From NCBI RefSeq assembly GCF_026151205.1, contig NC_087081.1, forward strand, positions 10,293,113-10,357,112: 64,000 nucleotides of DNA. Direction: 5' to 3'. The translations under genes and the position numbers were made by a program. Below, in pieces: positions 36,501-45,648 of this stretch (position 1 is its first letter; every line of letters begins with the position of its first letter). The notes below the pieces were generated by a model that ran no database searches, had not been told where the DNA came from, and saw only the letters and a list, made by a program, of their open reading frames with translations. The DNA is from Bolinopsis microptera (Eukaryota; Ctenophora; Tentaculata; Lobata; Bolinopsidae).

Positions 36501-39500
36501 AGGTCAAGGCAAGTCAAAGCACATGACTTAAATTACTCGACTTAAGGCGGCTTCAGAGTCCGACTCTCGATGATGTGTCTCCAAAGCTTTCTGTCCGCCA
36601 TAAGCTCCTTAATCTCTCCAGTGTTCTTGAGTCCAGTGTCACTTATTAGGTTATCGACGAAGGTGAGCGGTGGTCTACCCCTCCCTAGGTTCCCAAAGGA
36701 GAAGTTGGTGTGCTGCCAGGTCATCATGTCGCTGGATGTGCCCAGCCAACCTCATTCTTCTGGCCTGTATCTTCGAAATAACTCTTGGGAGTGATCCAAA
36801 GACCTCCTTGTTGATGCGATGTCCTCTCCAGTCCACGTTTAGGGCCATCCGAAGCATTCTACTGTAACATCCGTCTATTCTTTTCTTCAAAGAGTCTGTT
36901 ATTGTCCACGTTTTCGTTCCATACAGGAAGATTGATTCAACCGTAGCTTGAACAGACGGATCTTTAAATCTCGGCGCAAATTGGACCTCCATATAGCCTA
37001 CATTTTGTGGTAGGCAGCCCATGCCTTGGCCTTGCGTAACCTAAAGTCGTGCTCCGTTGTACTAAAATCCTCAACTTCTTCTAAGGCATGTCCGTCCTTA
37101 GAAATTATTGTGTGTGGCTCCTCTCCTACTAAATTAACTGTAAGATCCTTGGTTTTAGACAAAAGAGATTTCCTGCCTCCTCATCAGATGAGGCTTCTGT
37201 AGGACTGTAGCATGTGATGACAGTGAGCCTGGGCTTTCCATTAAGAGACATGGTGAGGATCCTTGCGCTGTAAGATTTTATAACTTTATAAGACTTATAG
37301 CCTCATATGCTGTCCTCGTCAAGATGATTCCTACTCTCCCATTAGAAGCGCCAGCTGCGTTTCTCCACGCAGATGAGATCACTGGATGAATCCCTTTGTT
37401 CATCTTTTCTATTCTGGTATTCTCAGCAATCAGCATGCACTACCCGATGTGCAGCTTGCTTCGAGAAAATAGTTCTTCAAGTTCGATGCGTTTGTGCTGT
37501 TCTCTGGCTGTTCTTATGTTAAACGTGCCAACCTGAGCAGCCCTTTTACATGATACAATGCAATTGATGTTCATATTTTTTTGATGTTTTCTTGTTTGAC
37601 TTTCCGTAGAAATAGGTTGTCGTGTTGCATTGTGGAGACCGAGTCATCAGCTTCTGTAATAGCAGCGTAATTACCCCGGCAACCACTTCCACTAGAAAAA
37701 TAAGGGGCTTTAACCCTTAAGCTGTTGATAAACTTCATCTTGACTTTTCAGTTGGCTCACAATCCCGTGCAGTCCCCTGCACATTGGCAGTGGATTGTGT
37801 TCTTAACTCTTGCGCCACTAAAAGGTTAAGGGCATCCGCTTGAACAATAGCCATATTTAACTCTCACCATAATGTCTTGGGTATCTTGAGCATGTAATTG
37901 CACGAACATATGCTATACAAGACAAATGTGACACTTCCTTTTTCTACCCAACAGCATCAGTTGTAATCCTTACCCAATCGTCACCTGCTCCAGTGTGGGA
38001 CTTTTTATCCCAAAGCATAAAGAGGTTAGAGTGAGAACAGAGCTACACTTTAGCGGGTACTAACCCTTCCCCTGACTACCTCGTTACCCGGTACCCCGGG
38101 CATAGGAAGCCGTATCCTGACTACCAGAGTGTGGTCCAGTCTAGCTGGGTCATAGTAGACTAGGTTGAACAGGGTAACAGCCAACACCTCTTTAGCTACT
38201 GTGCAATCCACAGTAAAGATTTACGAGTCTCAAAGCCTCTTGTAGACCAAGATTTAAGGAGTCAATAGATCAAATTATTGAACTTCCAGGGCTCAATGTC
38301 TCCCGTCGACCGTCCTGCCTTTAGCTTGGACCCCCTGTCCAGTATCCAGTCTTCACCACGCGGAGGTAGTGGCTTTCATCATGCTGTCCGATGAGTGTCT
38401 GGAAGAGGGCACCAGCAGGATACCCCTTTTCAAAGTTCGGGAGCCTCACATCAGACCAGGCCTTCCACCCAGCTTGAACTATCCAGCGGTGACGCCTTGG
38501 GCCACCTAAGCTTCACACAACCATTGAAAGACCACCTGCCTACGTCTGTAAAAATTTTGATGATGCGATTATTACAGTCGAGGGTCTGATGCTGTACATT
38601 CTCAGTGTAACAGCTGACAACAGTTATCAACACTTTATGCCCTGGCTGTTTACATCCGATGCCTGCGAGCAAACTTTATGCTTTCCTGCGCATAGGCCTC
38701 CATGCAGGCATTAGAACTAATCTGTGTTCTAAGGATATGTTGGTTGGCATGGGCAAATCAAACCGTTCCCTCGAGCTTGATGCACTCTGCAAAAGTTTGA
38801 TCCCTGTAACAGTTGCCCACTCTCGCAACAAGCTTGTTATACCGCATCCGAAAGCAGAGAAACTATTTTGAGGTAAAGATACTTCAATCCCAAGATTGTT
38901 CCAAGCTATGAAGAAGGGAGTCTCAAGGGGTAGAGAACTCATTCAAGAACACTGTAACTTTGAAGGAGAGGCTTTCCAACCATCTTCTGACGGAGCAGAG
39001 AGTGACGAAGCGGAAACAGATGATGACGAAGAGGAAGTGGAGGATATTGACTCATCAGAGGAATGGGCGAAAATAGTAACTGTGTATGGTGATGCTCTGC
39101 ATCATGATACGGCTGTTGAGGTTTGCCTCAATGGAGGGCGGGATCGAATGCCATCCCAGTCAAGATTTTAGCGACTCCAGGGCCATAAACAAGCAAAGAT
39201 ATCACTTAATATCACATGTGATCATGCAGCCGATGGTAACTGCAAGATTCTCTCAGTTGGAGATAGAGCATGGTTTCTCGTTAAGCGGATGATCAGGAAA
39301 ACGGAAACAGAGATCGTGAAGGTGAGAAGAAAGGCTTTATTCCTCTCGTACCGGTTGCGGTCAGGGTTGGGGTCATCACTGAGTTGCGTCCCTACTAACT
39401 CAATTTGCCATGGCCATCGAAGTGAGCATTACAATTTACATATGGCTGATATCATATCTGGATGGCCAACTTCTTCTGAGCACATCAGTGAATAAAATAC

Positions 39501-42500
39501 TGCTTTTGGGTGATATTTAAGCGATTATATCTATTGTGATGTTGTAGTGATGAACCACAACAGTGATGTTGTACTGATAATTGTTTTGCTAGGTGCCTAC
39601 ATGATTTTATTTCCTTCAAATGAAAAATTTGTAAACAACCCAAAAAACCCAACTCCTACCCTGAAAAAGGTCATACTGGGATTGGGTTTTTTTGGGTTTT
39701 TTTGGGTTACACCCCCCCCAAGACCGAGAGGAAACAAAAGACTTTACGTTATGACGCTGAACGGCGGAATACATATAAATTATATATTTGTATCATTTTT
39801 ATCAACCCGGCCCTGCAAGCTTGCACTCCAAGAAAATGTTTATTCTTTTTTGTTAATTATGATTATGAAAAAGCTATGCTGAAAGACCTAATATATTATA
39901 GATGATCTAAATTGTACGAATAGATAAGTGCCAATACCTCTTTAGTTGCAGCAAAGACATCCTGGAAACGTCTTAAATAGAAGCATGTTTTTTGAAAGCC
40001 ATTGACATGTTCATGTTTCTTGTTTACTCGTTGATTAAAAAGCATTTCGTCCTATTGTTTATTAATTTATAATCGATCCCTGAATTATCCTAGATTATCC
40101 TCAGTTACACTCAATTACCTGGTGTTTACACCCCTGGTTCTTAAACCCCCCCCCCCCCCTCCTTACACCCCTGGATCTTACCCCCCCCCCCCCACCCCCC
40201 CCCCTTACACCCCTGGATCTTACCCCCCCCACCCCTTACACCCTTCTCCTCCAGGAAAGTGGAACCCCTGAAGACAGCCCTGTGCTCAACAACCACACGA
40301 CACTCCCTCTAGCTCAACCAGCACCGGTCACTGCCCCTGCTGCTGAGCCATCACTGCTGGACATGTTCGGTGGGGCACCACCCGCTCAGGATCCCACTAA
40401 AGTTCAGGTTTAACCTCAAACACATGGAAATGTTTTATCTAATGTTTTGTTTTAGACACGATGGTGATTATCCTGGACTCATTTCTTTAATCTACTAGAT
40501 GTGTACCAATGACAGACTCAAAAAGTTAAAAGTATAGTACACGTGTTAACATTTTATAAATATTTAGGTGGTAACTGGGTTGATAGAATGTAACGAAGCA
40601 TCTCAACCGAACTTCAACGCGTTCATCTGCTCTCGGAACAACGGGATTCTTTTTGAGAACGATATAATTCAGATCGGAGTAAAATCAGAGTTCACTGGAG
40701 TCCTGGGTATTTTATTATTTTCTTGTCGCGTTATCACGTTTCTATTATCTAAGAATGCTTGGTCAATACGACCAAACGTGTCATTTGAAAGAAAATCACG
40801 AAAAGGAAGGCCAACATATACATAAATGTTGGCCTTCCTTTTATACATAAAAAAGAGCCCTGTACCCCAAAAATTACCAAATTTCCTAACGTTTTACCAG
40901 AATTATACGTCAGGTAAGCTGCAGGTGTTCTACGGTAACAAGTCTCCCCTTCCTCTACAAGGGTTTACTACTACTCTTTACATCTCTGGTTAGTATTTTA
41001 CTATACAATTGTCGAAACAAACGAGAGAATACTGTTGGTTGTTGGTTAATAGTATGTATTCTTGGTATTGTTATCTACAAACAACAAGAGTAAAACCACT
41101 AGAGGAAACTCACTTGGAACACCGGACCTCCCAAGTGTTAAATACGCCCGAAAATCTGACGGCTTAGTGGCTCAGTTGGTTAATCCGCCTGGTATTGCTT
41201 GAGGTACCAGGTTCGATTCCCGACTCTGTCACTAGCCGTGGGGTGAGCGTCGTCGACGCTCAGCTAAGGATCCTGAGTGGTCTATGCAGTATGCAGCCCC
41301 CCGGTCCACTCAGCCAAATACTCGAGAAATCGGGTGTGAGGGTTAAATGAGGAGCTGCCCATTGCAGCTAAGTCTCGGGCGAAGAAAGTCAGCCCTTCAT
41401 TCAAAATATGACGTTAACAGAAGTATGACCTTTTTTATCGATAATCTGAAAGATATTGAACCCACCCCTTTCAGCGGCGGATGAACCCTGCCTGCGACTT
41501 GAAGGACAAAGAGTAGCACAACTCATTGCTGCAGGAGCTCAGATCCCACAAACTATAAAAGCTACTGCTGTGTCAGCCTTCGCTGAGTGTCCTCTCATTC
41601 AGATATCATTCTCGTGAGTTGACCTTTATATTTATATTTTATTACCTATCATACAACTCGCCTAATTAGTAACCAAAAAGTGCCGAAACTAGGTTATAAA
41701 ATCACCTCTCCTCGTTAACAAGTAGTAACCAAGTAATAAAAAAGTAGTACAAATTGTGACCAAGTAGTAACCAAGTAGTATTGGTAACCGTGTAGTTACC
41801 AATTAGTAACCGCCTCTCACCCAGGGCTGCGGGAAGTGCACAAAACATGGTTCTAAGATTACCCCTCCTCGTTAACAAATTCTTCCGGGGAACCAGCATG
41901 GCAGCTGCTGACTTCTTCGTACGCTGGAAAAACCTCAGCTTGTGAGTTTTTGTCACTTTAAAATACATAGTTAACATTGTTCTATGAAAATGCATTGATA
42001 TGATTTTAATGGAATGAGTGAAGTTTAGTTTATTAAGAAATTTAATCAGTAAATTTTCTGCTGCACCAAATTTTACTGTTAGAGGTGTACTATGTATATG
42101 AAATAAGTTTAAATATTAAGATTTAAATAGCTCACCCTGTATCAGACCCGCTCAAGAATGCCAAAAAGTGTTCAAAGCAAGTAAACCCATGGATAACGAC
42201 CTGGTCAAAGGCAAGGTAAACGGGTTTGGTTTCCAAGTGCTGGACGGTGTTGATCCCAAACCTGATAATCTAGTGGGAGCAGGAATAGTTATGTGCGAAG
42301 GATCGCAGATCGGGTGTCTACTCCGACTGGAGCCCAGTAAAGCTGCTCTGGTTAGGAGAATACTGAGTTATTGTTGTCTTTAATACTTCTTAAGAGAGGA
42401 GAGAAAATACCATTAATTGAAATGATCAAGTCTCTAATTATCTTAATTAATAATTATTGTTATCTTAATTTATGCAGAGTCTGATGAAAATATAAATATA

Positions 42501-42622
42501 GTGTATCCACTATCCACCCGATTTCTACTAAAACTAAATTTCAGATGTATAGAATGACAGTTCGGTCGTCAAGGGAAGGAGTACCAGAACTTCTTGTTAA
42601 TCTCCTAGCTCAAGACTTATGA
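21532..42622 (+). CDS. AP2A: AP-2 clathrin adaptor complex, alpha subunit (26 exons)
   Basis: AP-2 alpha links membrane PIP2, cargo and clathrin during endocytosis. Exons: 21532-21592, 21746-21814, 21927-22069, 22319-22512, 24549-24678, 25019-25120, 25434-25536, 25810-25960, 26156-26227, 30179-30275, 31714-31851, 32732-32839, 33135-33209, 33543-33640, 33973-34102, 34280-34381, 34698-34826, 35075-35146, 35483-35575, 40255-40407, 40568-40706, 40914-40988, 41475-41613, 41825-41941, 42146-42350, 42545-42622. Total 2,973 bases: 990 residues plus stop, every phase consistent. The trunk starts [20 protein letters not shown] and is closely colinear with mammalian alpha ([43 protein letters not shown]). 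The hinge (exons 17-20) contains LLDLD and LLDMF, clathrin-box-like. The ear ends at LLAQDL. Exon 15 has a weak donor (GTCTGT). Hinge exons 18-19 are the least certain. Confidence 0.96.
22655..22860. repeat. 24-bp minisatellite in AP2A intron 4, left block
   Basis: About eight copies of a 24-base unit (cacactaacaaacaaatacaccc plus one base), two of them shortened or variant. The unit length makes it open in several frames, which explains HTNKQ-type open frames; these are not genes. It is the same unit as the block at 23785-24452. Confidence 0.92.
22862..23782. mobile_element. Mariner-like foldback element with long inverted ends and a nested hairpin
   Basis: The ends GAGTGGTTCATTTTACC and its complement are flanked by TA on both sides (22860-22861, 23783-23784), as in Tc1/mariner elements. 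The inverted repeats run about 140 bases (to about 23000, and back from about 23640). Inside, arms at about 23398-23434 and 23499-23535 form a second inverted repeat (core ggttaactttagtc). No transposase frame is present. The element splits the 24-bp minisatellite. Confidence 0.8.
23785..24452. repeat. 24-bp minisatellite in AP2A intron 4, right block
   Basis: About 27 copies of the 24-base unit seen at 22655-22860, with two alternating variants (aaatacaccc, aagtacaccc or aagttcaccc). It ends about 100 bases before AP2A exon 5 (acceptor AG at 24547-24548). The long open frames on both strands (243 to 259 codons) are by-products of the unit length. Confidence 0.95.
25937..26022. repeat. 43-bp tandem duplication across the AP2A exon 8 donor
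   Basis: 25937-25979 contains the last 24 bases of exon 8, the GT donor and the first intron bases. The next 43 bases (25980-26022) repeat it with about three changes, so a second donor (cgacag|gttttt) follows 43 bases downstream. Using it would shift the frame, because 43 is not a multiple of three. Confidence 0.88.
26276..26335. repeat. 23-bp repeat with three GTGACGTCAC palindromes in AP2A intron 9
   Basis: Three copies of a unit with a full TGACGTCA (CRE-type) palindrome followed by ccactcaccct. TGACGTCA also recurs in intron 17 (about 35003-35058) and just 3' of the AP2A stop codon (about 42648-42706). Confidence 0.85.
27768..29471. mobile_element. hAT-like non-autonomous element with 57-bp minisatellite, copy 2
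   Basis: Same 1,704-bp length and ends as copy 1, inserted in AP2A intron 9 (26228-30178) and flanked by its own 8-bp direct repeat GGGCAGCC (27760-27767 and 29472-29479). The 291-residue open frame of the minisatellite is identical to that of copy 1. At least one base differs (tcttctcc in copy 1, tcgtctcc in copy 2). A non-coding hitch-hiker. Confidence 0.93.
29705..29840. repeat. AT-rich tandem repeat (ataaaatatgaaaatc-type) in AP2A intron 9
   Basis: Seven or so copies of a roughly 16-19-base unit of the form atataaaatatgaaaatc. It follows a palindromic phrase, tgcccatatttgggca, at about 29650. Confidence 0.8.
30407..30919. mobile_element. Inverted-repeat element rich in CCTCGCGAGG motifs
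   Basis: The ends form a perfect inverted repeat of about 44 bases (TGTAACACCCCTGTTCC... and complement). The interior is dense with variants of atcctcgtg and its complement, including CCTCGCGAGG palindromes. 513 bp long, it is in AP2A intron 10. I found no target duplication, so the superfamily is open. Confidence 0.8.
30961..31527. repeat. 9-bp minisatellite (gggatatgt)n in AP2A intron 10
   Basis: About 60 copies of a 9-base unit with rare substitutions. The unit length keeps it open in frame, giving a GYVGYV open frame of about 180 codons that has no other support as a gene. Confidence 0.97.
35827..36145. repeat. Polypurine (G/A) tract of about 320 bases in AP2A intron 19
   Basis: Almost only G and A on the plus strand, in units like gggatgggagggggaggagga. 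Such tracts can form triplex or G-quadruplex structures. The proline-rich and glycine/arginine-rich open frames on both strands are composition artefacts. Confidence 0.95.
36151..36232. mobile_element. Small palindromic element, copy 1
   Basis: aacccaaaaaaacccaa at 36166-36182 and its complement at 36212-36228 bracket cctaccc and actgggat. A poly-G run and tgt precede it. A second copy lies at 39635-39725 in the same intron. Confidence 0.75.
36545..37560 (-). mobile_element. Decayed RTE-like LINE (endonuclease and reverse transcriptase remnants)
   Basis: On the minus strand, 37560-37300 reads [20 protein letters not shown] and later [19 protein letters not shown], typical of an APE-type LINE endonuclease. 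37160-36545 reads [59 protein letters not shown] and then [13 protein letters not shown], the C-terminal region of RTE-type (CFDP2-like) polymerases. Frames shift several times and the central polymerase is missing. Confidence 0.85.
38380..39345 (+). other. Broken coding-like stretch, unassigned
   Basis: Several plus-strand frames of 60-90 codons have non-repetitive, protein-like composition, for example 38659-38871 and the acidic frame at about 38896-39171, and a later frame reading [20 protein letters not shown] near 39240. They are interrupted by stops and shifts. I recognise no family. It lies in AP2A intron 19 beside a dead LINE, so a decayed mobile element is the likeliest source. Confidence 0.4.
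39635..39725. mobile_element. Small palindromic element, copy 2
   Basis: It has the same arms as copy 1 (aacccaaaaaacccaa... ttgggtttttttgggttt) and the same core phrases ctcctaccc and actgggattgg. Here the poly-C run is on the right side. Confidence 0.75.
40141..40240. repeat. Poly-C / cttacacccctggatc repeat before AP2A exon 20
   Basis: Three units of ttacacccctggatctta alternate with runs of 8-13 C. They end about 15 bases before the exon 20 acceptor (AG at 40253-40254), so they make up its pyrimidine tract. Confidence 0.85.
40801..40842. repeat. Perfect 17-bp hairpin in AP2A intron 21
   Basis: aaaaggaaggccaacat (40801-40817) and its exact complement (40826-40842) are separated by 8 bases. 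It could be a tiny foldback or a structured intron element. Confidence 0.85.
41158..41405 (+). mobile_element. tRNA-derived SINE in AP2A intron 22
   Basis: The head has an A box (tggctcagttgg, 41168-41179) and a B box (ggttcgattcc, 41210-41220) at tRNA-like spacing, the internal RNA polymerase III promoter. A body of about 170 bases unrelated to tRNA follows, and a decayed second copy of that body is at about 9545-9705. The acceptor-stem pairing is imperfect, so a functional tRNA gene is unlikely. Confidence 0.82.
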
Positions 42623-44554
42623 GAGTGTCACGTGCTTAGAAATGAAATGATGTCATAGCATGACGTCATAGCAACCTAGTGACGTCATAGCAGCCTAGTG
42701 ACGTCATCAGATCAGGATAGAAATGCCCTTTTGTAGATGGGACACTCTTCATTGTCGATCCCATTGATTCTGTGCGTCGTTTGAATAAGTAAAATCGACG
42801 TGTTCGTTAATTCGTGATTCTATAATGATTATGTTACGAGAAAAAATGATTGTGTTGTATATTTTAGGGCATGAACACTCCTTGCTATATCGACTTGTTC
42901 TTCAGAATACACATTTTGATGTTCTTGAAAAATTGATATTTTTTTCCGAATGAGAGCGCTTAATTTTAGAGCTTTTAATCGAAAATAAGTTTTAGCTTCG
43001 TGATAGCCTGAGAAGTATAATAATAATGTTTTAGTAAAGTTAACAGGTTTAATTTTACCTAATTCTTTAATGTTTTGTTTAGTTTGTTGCGCGTGGTTTT
43101 GTATTGATTTTTTTATTTCTCACGCATGACTCCTGCGGAGGTCACACGGCAATTTGTTCATAGTCAAACTATTGGTAACCACTTTGTAACCACTTAGTAA
43201 CCATTTAGTAACCATTTAGTAACCATTTGGTTGCTACTTTGTTACCCAAACTGTGCCATTTTACTATTGAGTTTACCTAGTATTAGAAACTTTTCTGTGG
43301 TATGTCAAATTCTAATTTTATTAGCCAACCATTCACACGGCTTCTTGACTGAAACCTGGCATTATAATTAAGCCAATCAGGTGCTTCCAAACTGTCATCT
43401 TATTACTTAATAAGCCAATCAGAAGTTTTTTATCAATCATGTGATTAGAGGTATGTCACTAATAAGCTGTTGATGTTATTGAGACTAAGAGAAAAAATTC
43501 TTTTCAGCCTGCATGAAGTTGTCCATTTATCTACTCCTAAAAATTTCCGAATGTTTAATTTTAACTTAAAGCTGATTATCCGCAGAAAAAGTACCTAGGT
43601 TGTATCATTACTAATTGTATAATAGCGGGACAACGTAGAACGGTAGATGTTGTTAATGAAGGAGATGCCTACTTGTTTTTTTAACAGTAATTACATCTAG
43701 TTAGTTACTTCTAAAAACTTATATTTATGGATAAAGCCCTCATGAAAATATTTCCTTGTGTTTGAATCATGATAAGTATCTGATACATAAAGTTGAGTGG
43801 CTTGTTATCATTAACGACACCTATCGTGTGTAGGGCAGATTGGTTAACGTTATGTTTAGTTAGATCAATTGTCTTCTGTTACATGGCCTGGTGCATTTAT
43901 TAAATGTGTTAAATATGACCGAACATAGCTGTAGAATGTAGATACTGTAATCTACGTAGATGCGAATATTTTCTTTTTTTCAAATATATATGGGACATTC
44001 CTGGGAATGGCCTGATTATGTGAAGCTGGTTGGGCAGCTAATGGCTGTTCAAAACATTGTTAATAATGCTAGTAGCAAGCATCGTTCATTTCACGTGATT
44101 TTAGATTTACCGATTGAAATTTAAGAAATTTCTTAAACTCTGATTGTTTCTCAAACTGAAGATGGTCTATTTACTAATTTCGTCTCTAAGGCTAATTTTT
44201 TGTTTTTAAGTGAATTCTAGAATTGAGATGTTCTACATTGTTCTGGAGTATTCTGGAATATTTATGTAGTTATGTTTTGACTGGGTATAATTGGTCACTT
44301 CTTGAGTCAGAGTTATTACTATATAGATAATTATATTCTTTCACTTACAATACCTCTGTCCCTTCATTTGAGAGTATTGTTAAAAGCTTGTTCCATCCTT
44401 TATCAAATTAAAGAATACGATTACGAAATAAAGTCATAACCATTAATTGGTTGTTATTTTAATTAAAGATGCAACGTCAGATCAGTAATTACATGATACA
44501 TTCCTTGTTATAAATCCTGATTTTGAGAACTAACCTCTAAACTTTATGTTAAGT
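42623..44554. other. AP2A 3' region and intergenic DNA before the H3 variant
   Basis: The start must be AP2A 3' untranslated sequence. TGACGTCA repeats lie at about 42648-42706, and gtaaccattta-type repeats at about 43178-43225. An AATAAA at about 44427 is the one clear candidate polyadenylation signal I noticed, but it is 1.8 kb from the stop and may be unrelated. The rest is unique AT-rich DNA. Confidence 0.45.
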
Positions 44555-45648
44555 ATGGCAAGAACTAAACAGACCGCTCGAAAGAGTACTGGAGGAAAGA
44601 TAGACCGGGCACGGATCTTGGAGGCTAAGAGAGGTAAATATATACACATTGTTTATTTTTTAATTATCTTATTAGTAGGTATCTGATTTTGTCGATATTA
44701 TCGCTCGTGTAGATCTGTATGTGTATGGTGTGCAGCGCTGAGTGTTTATTTATCAAATATTTATTGAATTTGTTAGTACTATCATTAAAAATAACTAGGC
44801 AAGAATGTAGGGACGAAGACCAGAAAAGGAAAGAGCAAGGGGGAGGTAGCCGGAGTCAAGAAGAAGCACAGATGGAGGTGAGTACACCCTTGTAAGGACA
44901 TCATGGCACGTGCTGTGCCCTTATAAGTTATAACACCCTGTTTTATCTTGTTTTTTGGCTTTATTTTGACATTTTACTTAATAGTTGAACGTAAGGAATA
45001 CTTTATGTTTAAACCTACAAAATCATCATTCACTTCCTATCAAAACCACGTGTTTACCGTACTAATATAAGTAAGTGGTTTCACTCATGTCACGTGGTTT
45101 AACCCTGTCACGTGGTTTAACCCTGTCACGTGGTTTAACCCTGTCACGTGGTTTCACCATGTCACGTGTTTTCACCCTGTCACGTGGTTTCACCCTGTCA
45201 CGTGGTTTCAGGCCCGGTACGGTAGCTCTGCGTGAGATCAGAAGGTTCCAGAAGTCTACGGAGCTGTTGATCCCACGATCTCCTTTCTTGAGGCTGATGA
45301 GGGAGGTGATTAACGAGGTGAAGCAGGGTCCCAGTCAGATGAGAGTGCAAGTTGGGGCTGTCGGCGCTCTGCAGGTTATTATTCTTATCATTAATTACTA
45401 ATCTACTGTATGTAAGGTTCCAATGGTTCATCCTGGGAGCTTGTTTTAGTCTAGATCATCAAAAGTTCTAAAAAACAAGAAAATACATTGGATATTTTTC
45501 AAACACAAGGATATGTTTTCAGGAGGCTGCAGAGGCGTATCTGGTGGGACTGTTTGAGGATACCAACCTGTGTGCTATCCATGCTAAACGTGTCACAATC
45601 ATGCCACGTGACATCCATCTTGCTCAACGACTACGAGGCAGAGGTTAA
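44555..45648 (+). CDS. Divergent histone H3 variant, possible centromeric H3 (4 exons)
   Basis: Exons 44555-44633, 44799-44877, 45212-45374 and 45523-45648 splice in phase to 148 residues (canonical H3 has 136 with Met). The first 15 residues are canonical ([15 protein letters not shown], keeping K4, K9 and K14). The rest of the tail is unrelated and about ten residues longer, so the K27/S28 and K36 motifs are gone. The fold starts [20 protein letters not shown]. Loop 1 reads [13 protein letters not shown], three residues longer than H3; long loop 1 is a hallmark of CENP-A-type H3s. The following helices are nearly canonical ([20 protein letters not shown]). Introns also set it apart from replication H3 genes. 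It could be CenH3 or another replacement variant. Confidence 0.92.
45085..45211. repeat. 18-bp CACGTG minisatellite forming the H3-variant intron 3 acceptor
   Basis: Seven to eight copies of tcacgtggtttaaccctg or its caccctg variant. The last copy ends ...cacgtggtttcag, and that AG (45210-45211) is the splice acceptor of exon 3. Each unit carries a CACGTG E-box palindrome. Confidence 0.9.

Noticed and set aside
41158-41232. Functional tRNA gene
   Set aside because: A and B boxes are present, but stem pairing is imperfect and the unit continues into a SINE body seen again near 9.6 kb.
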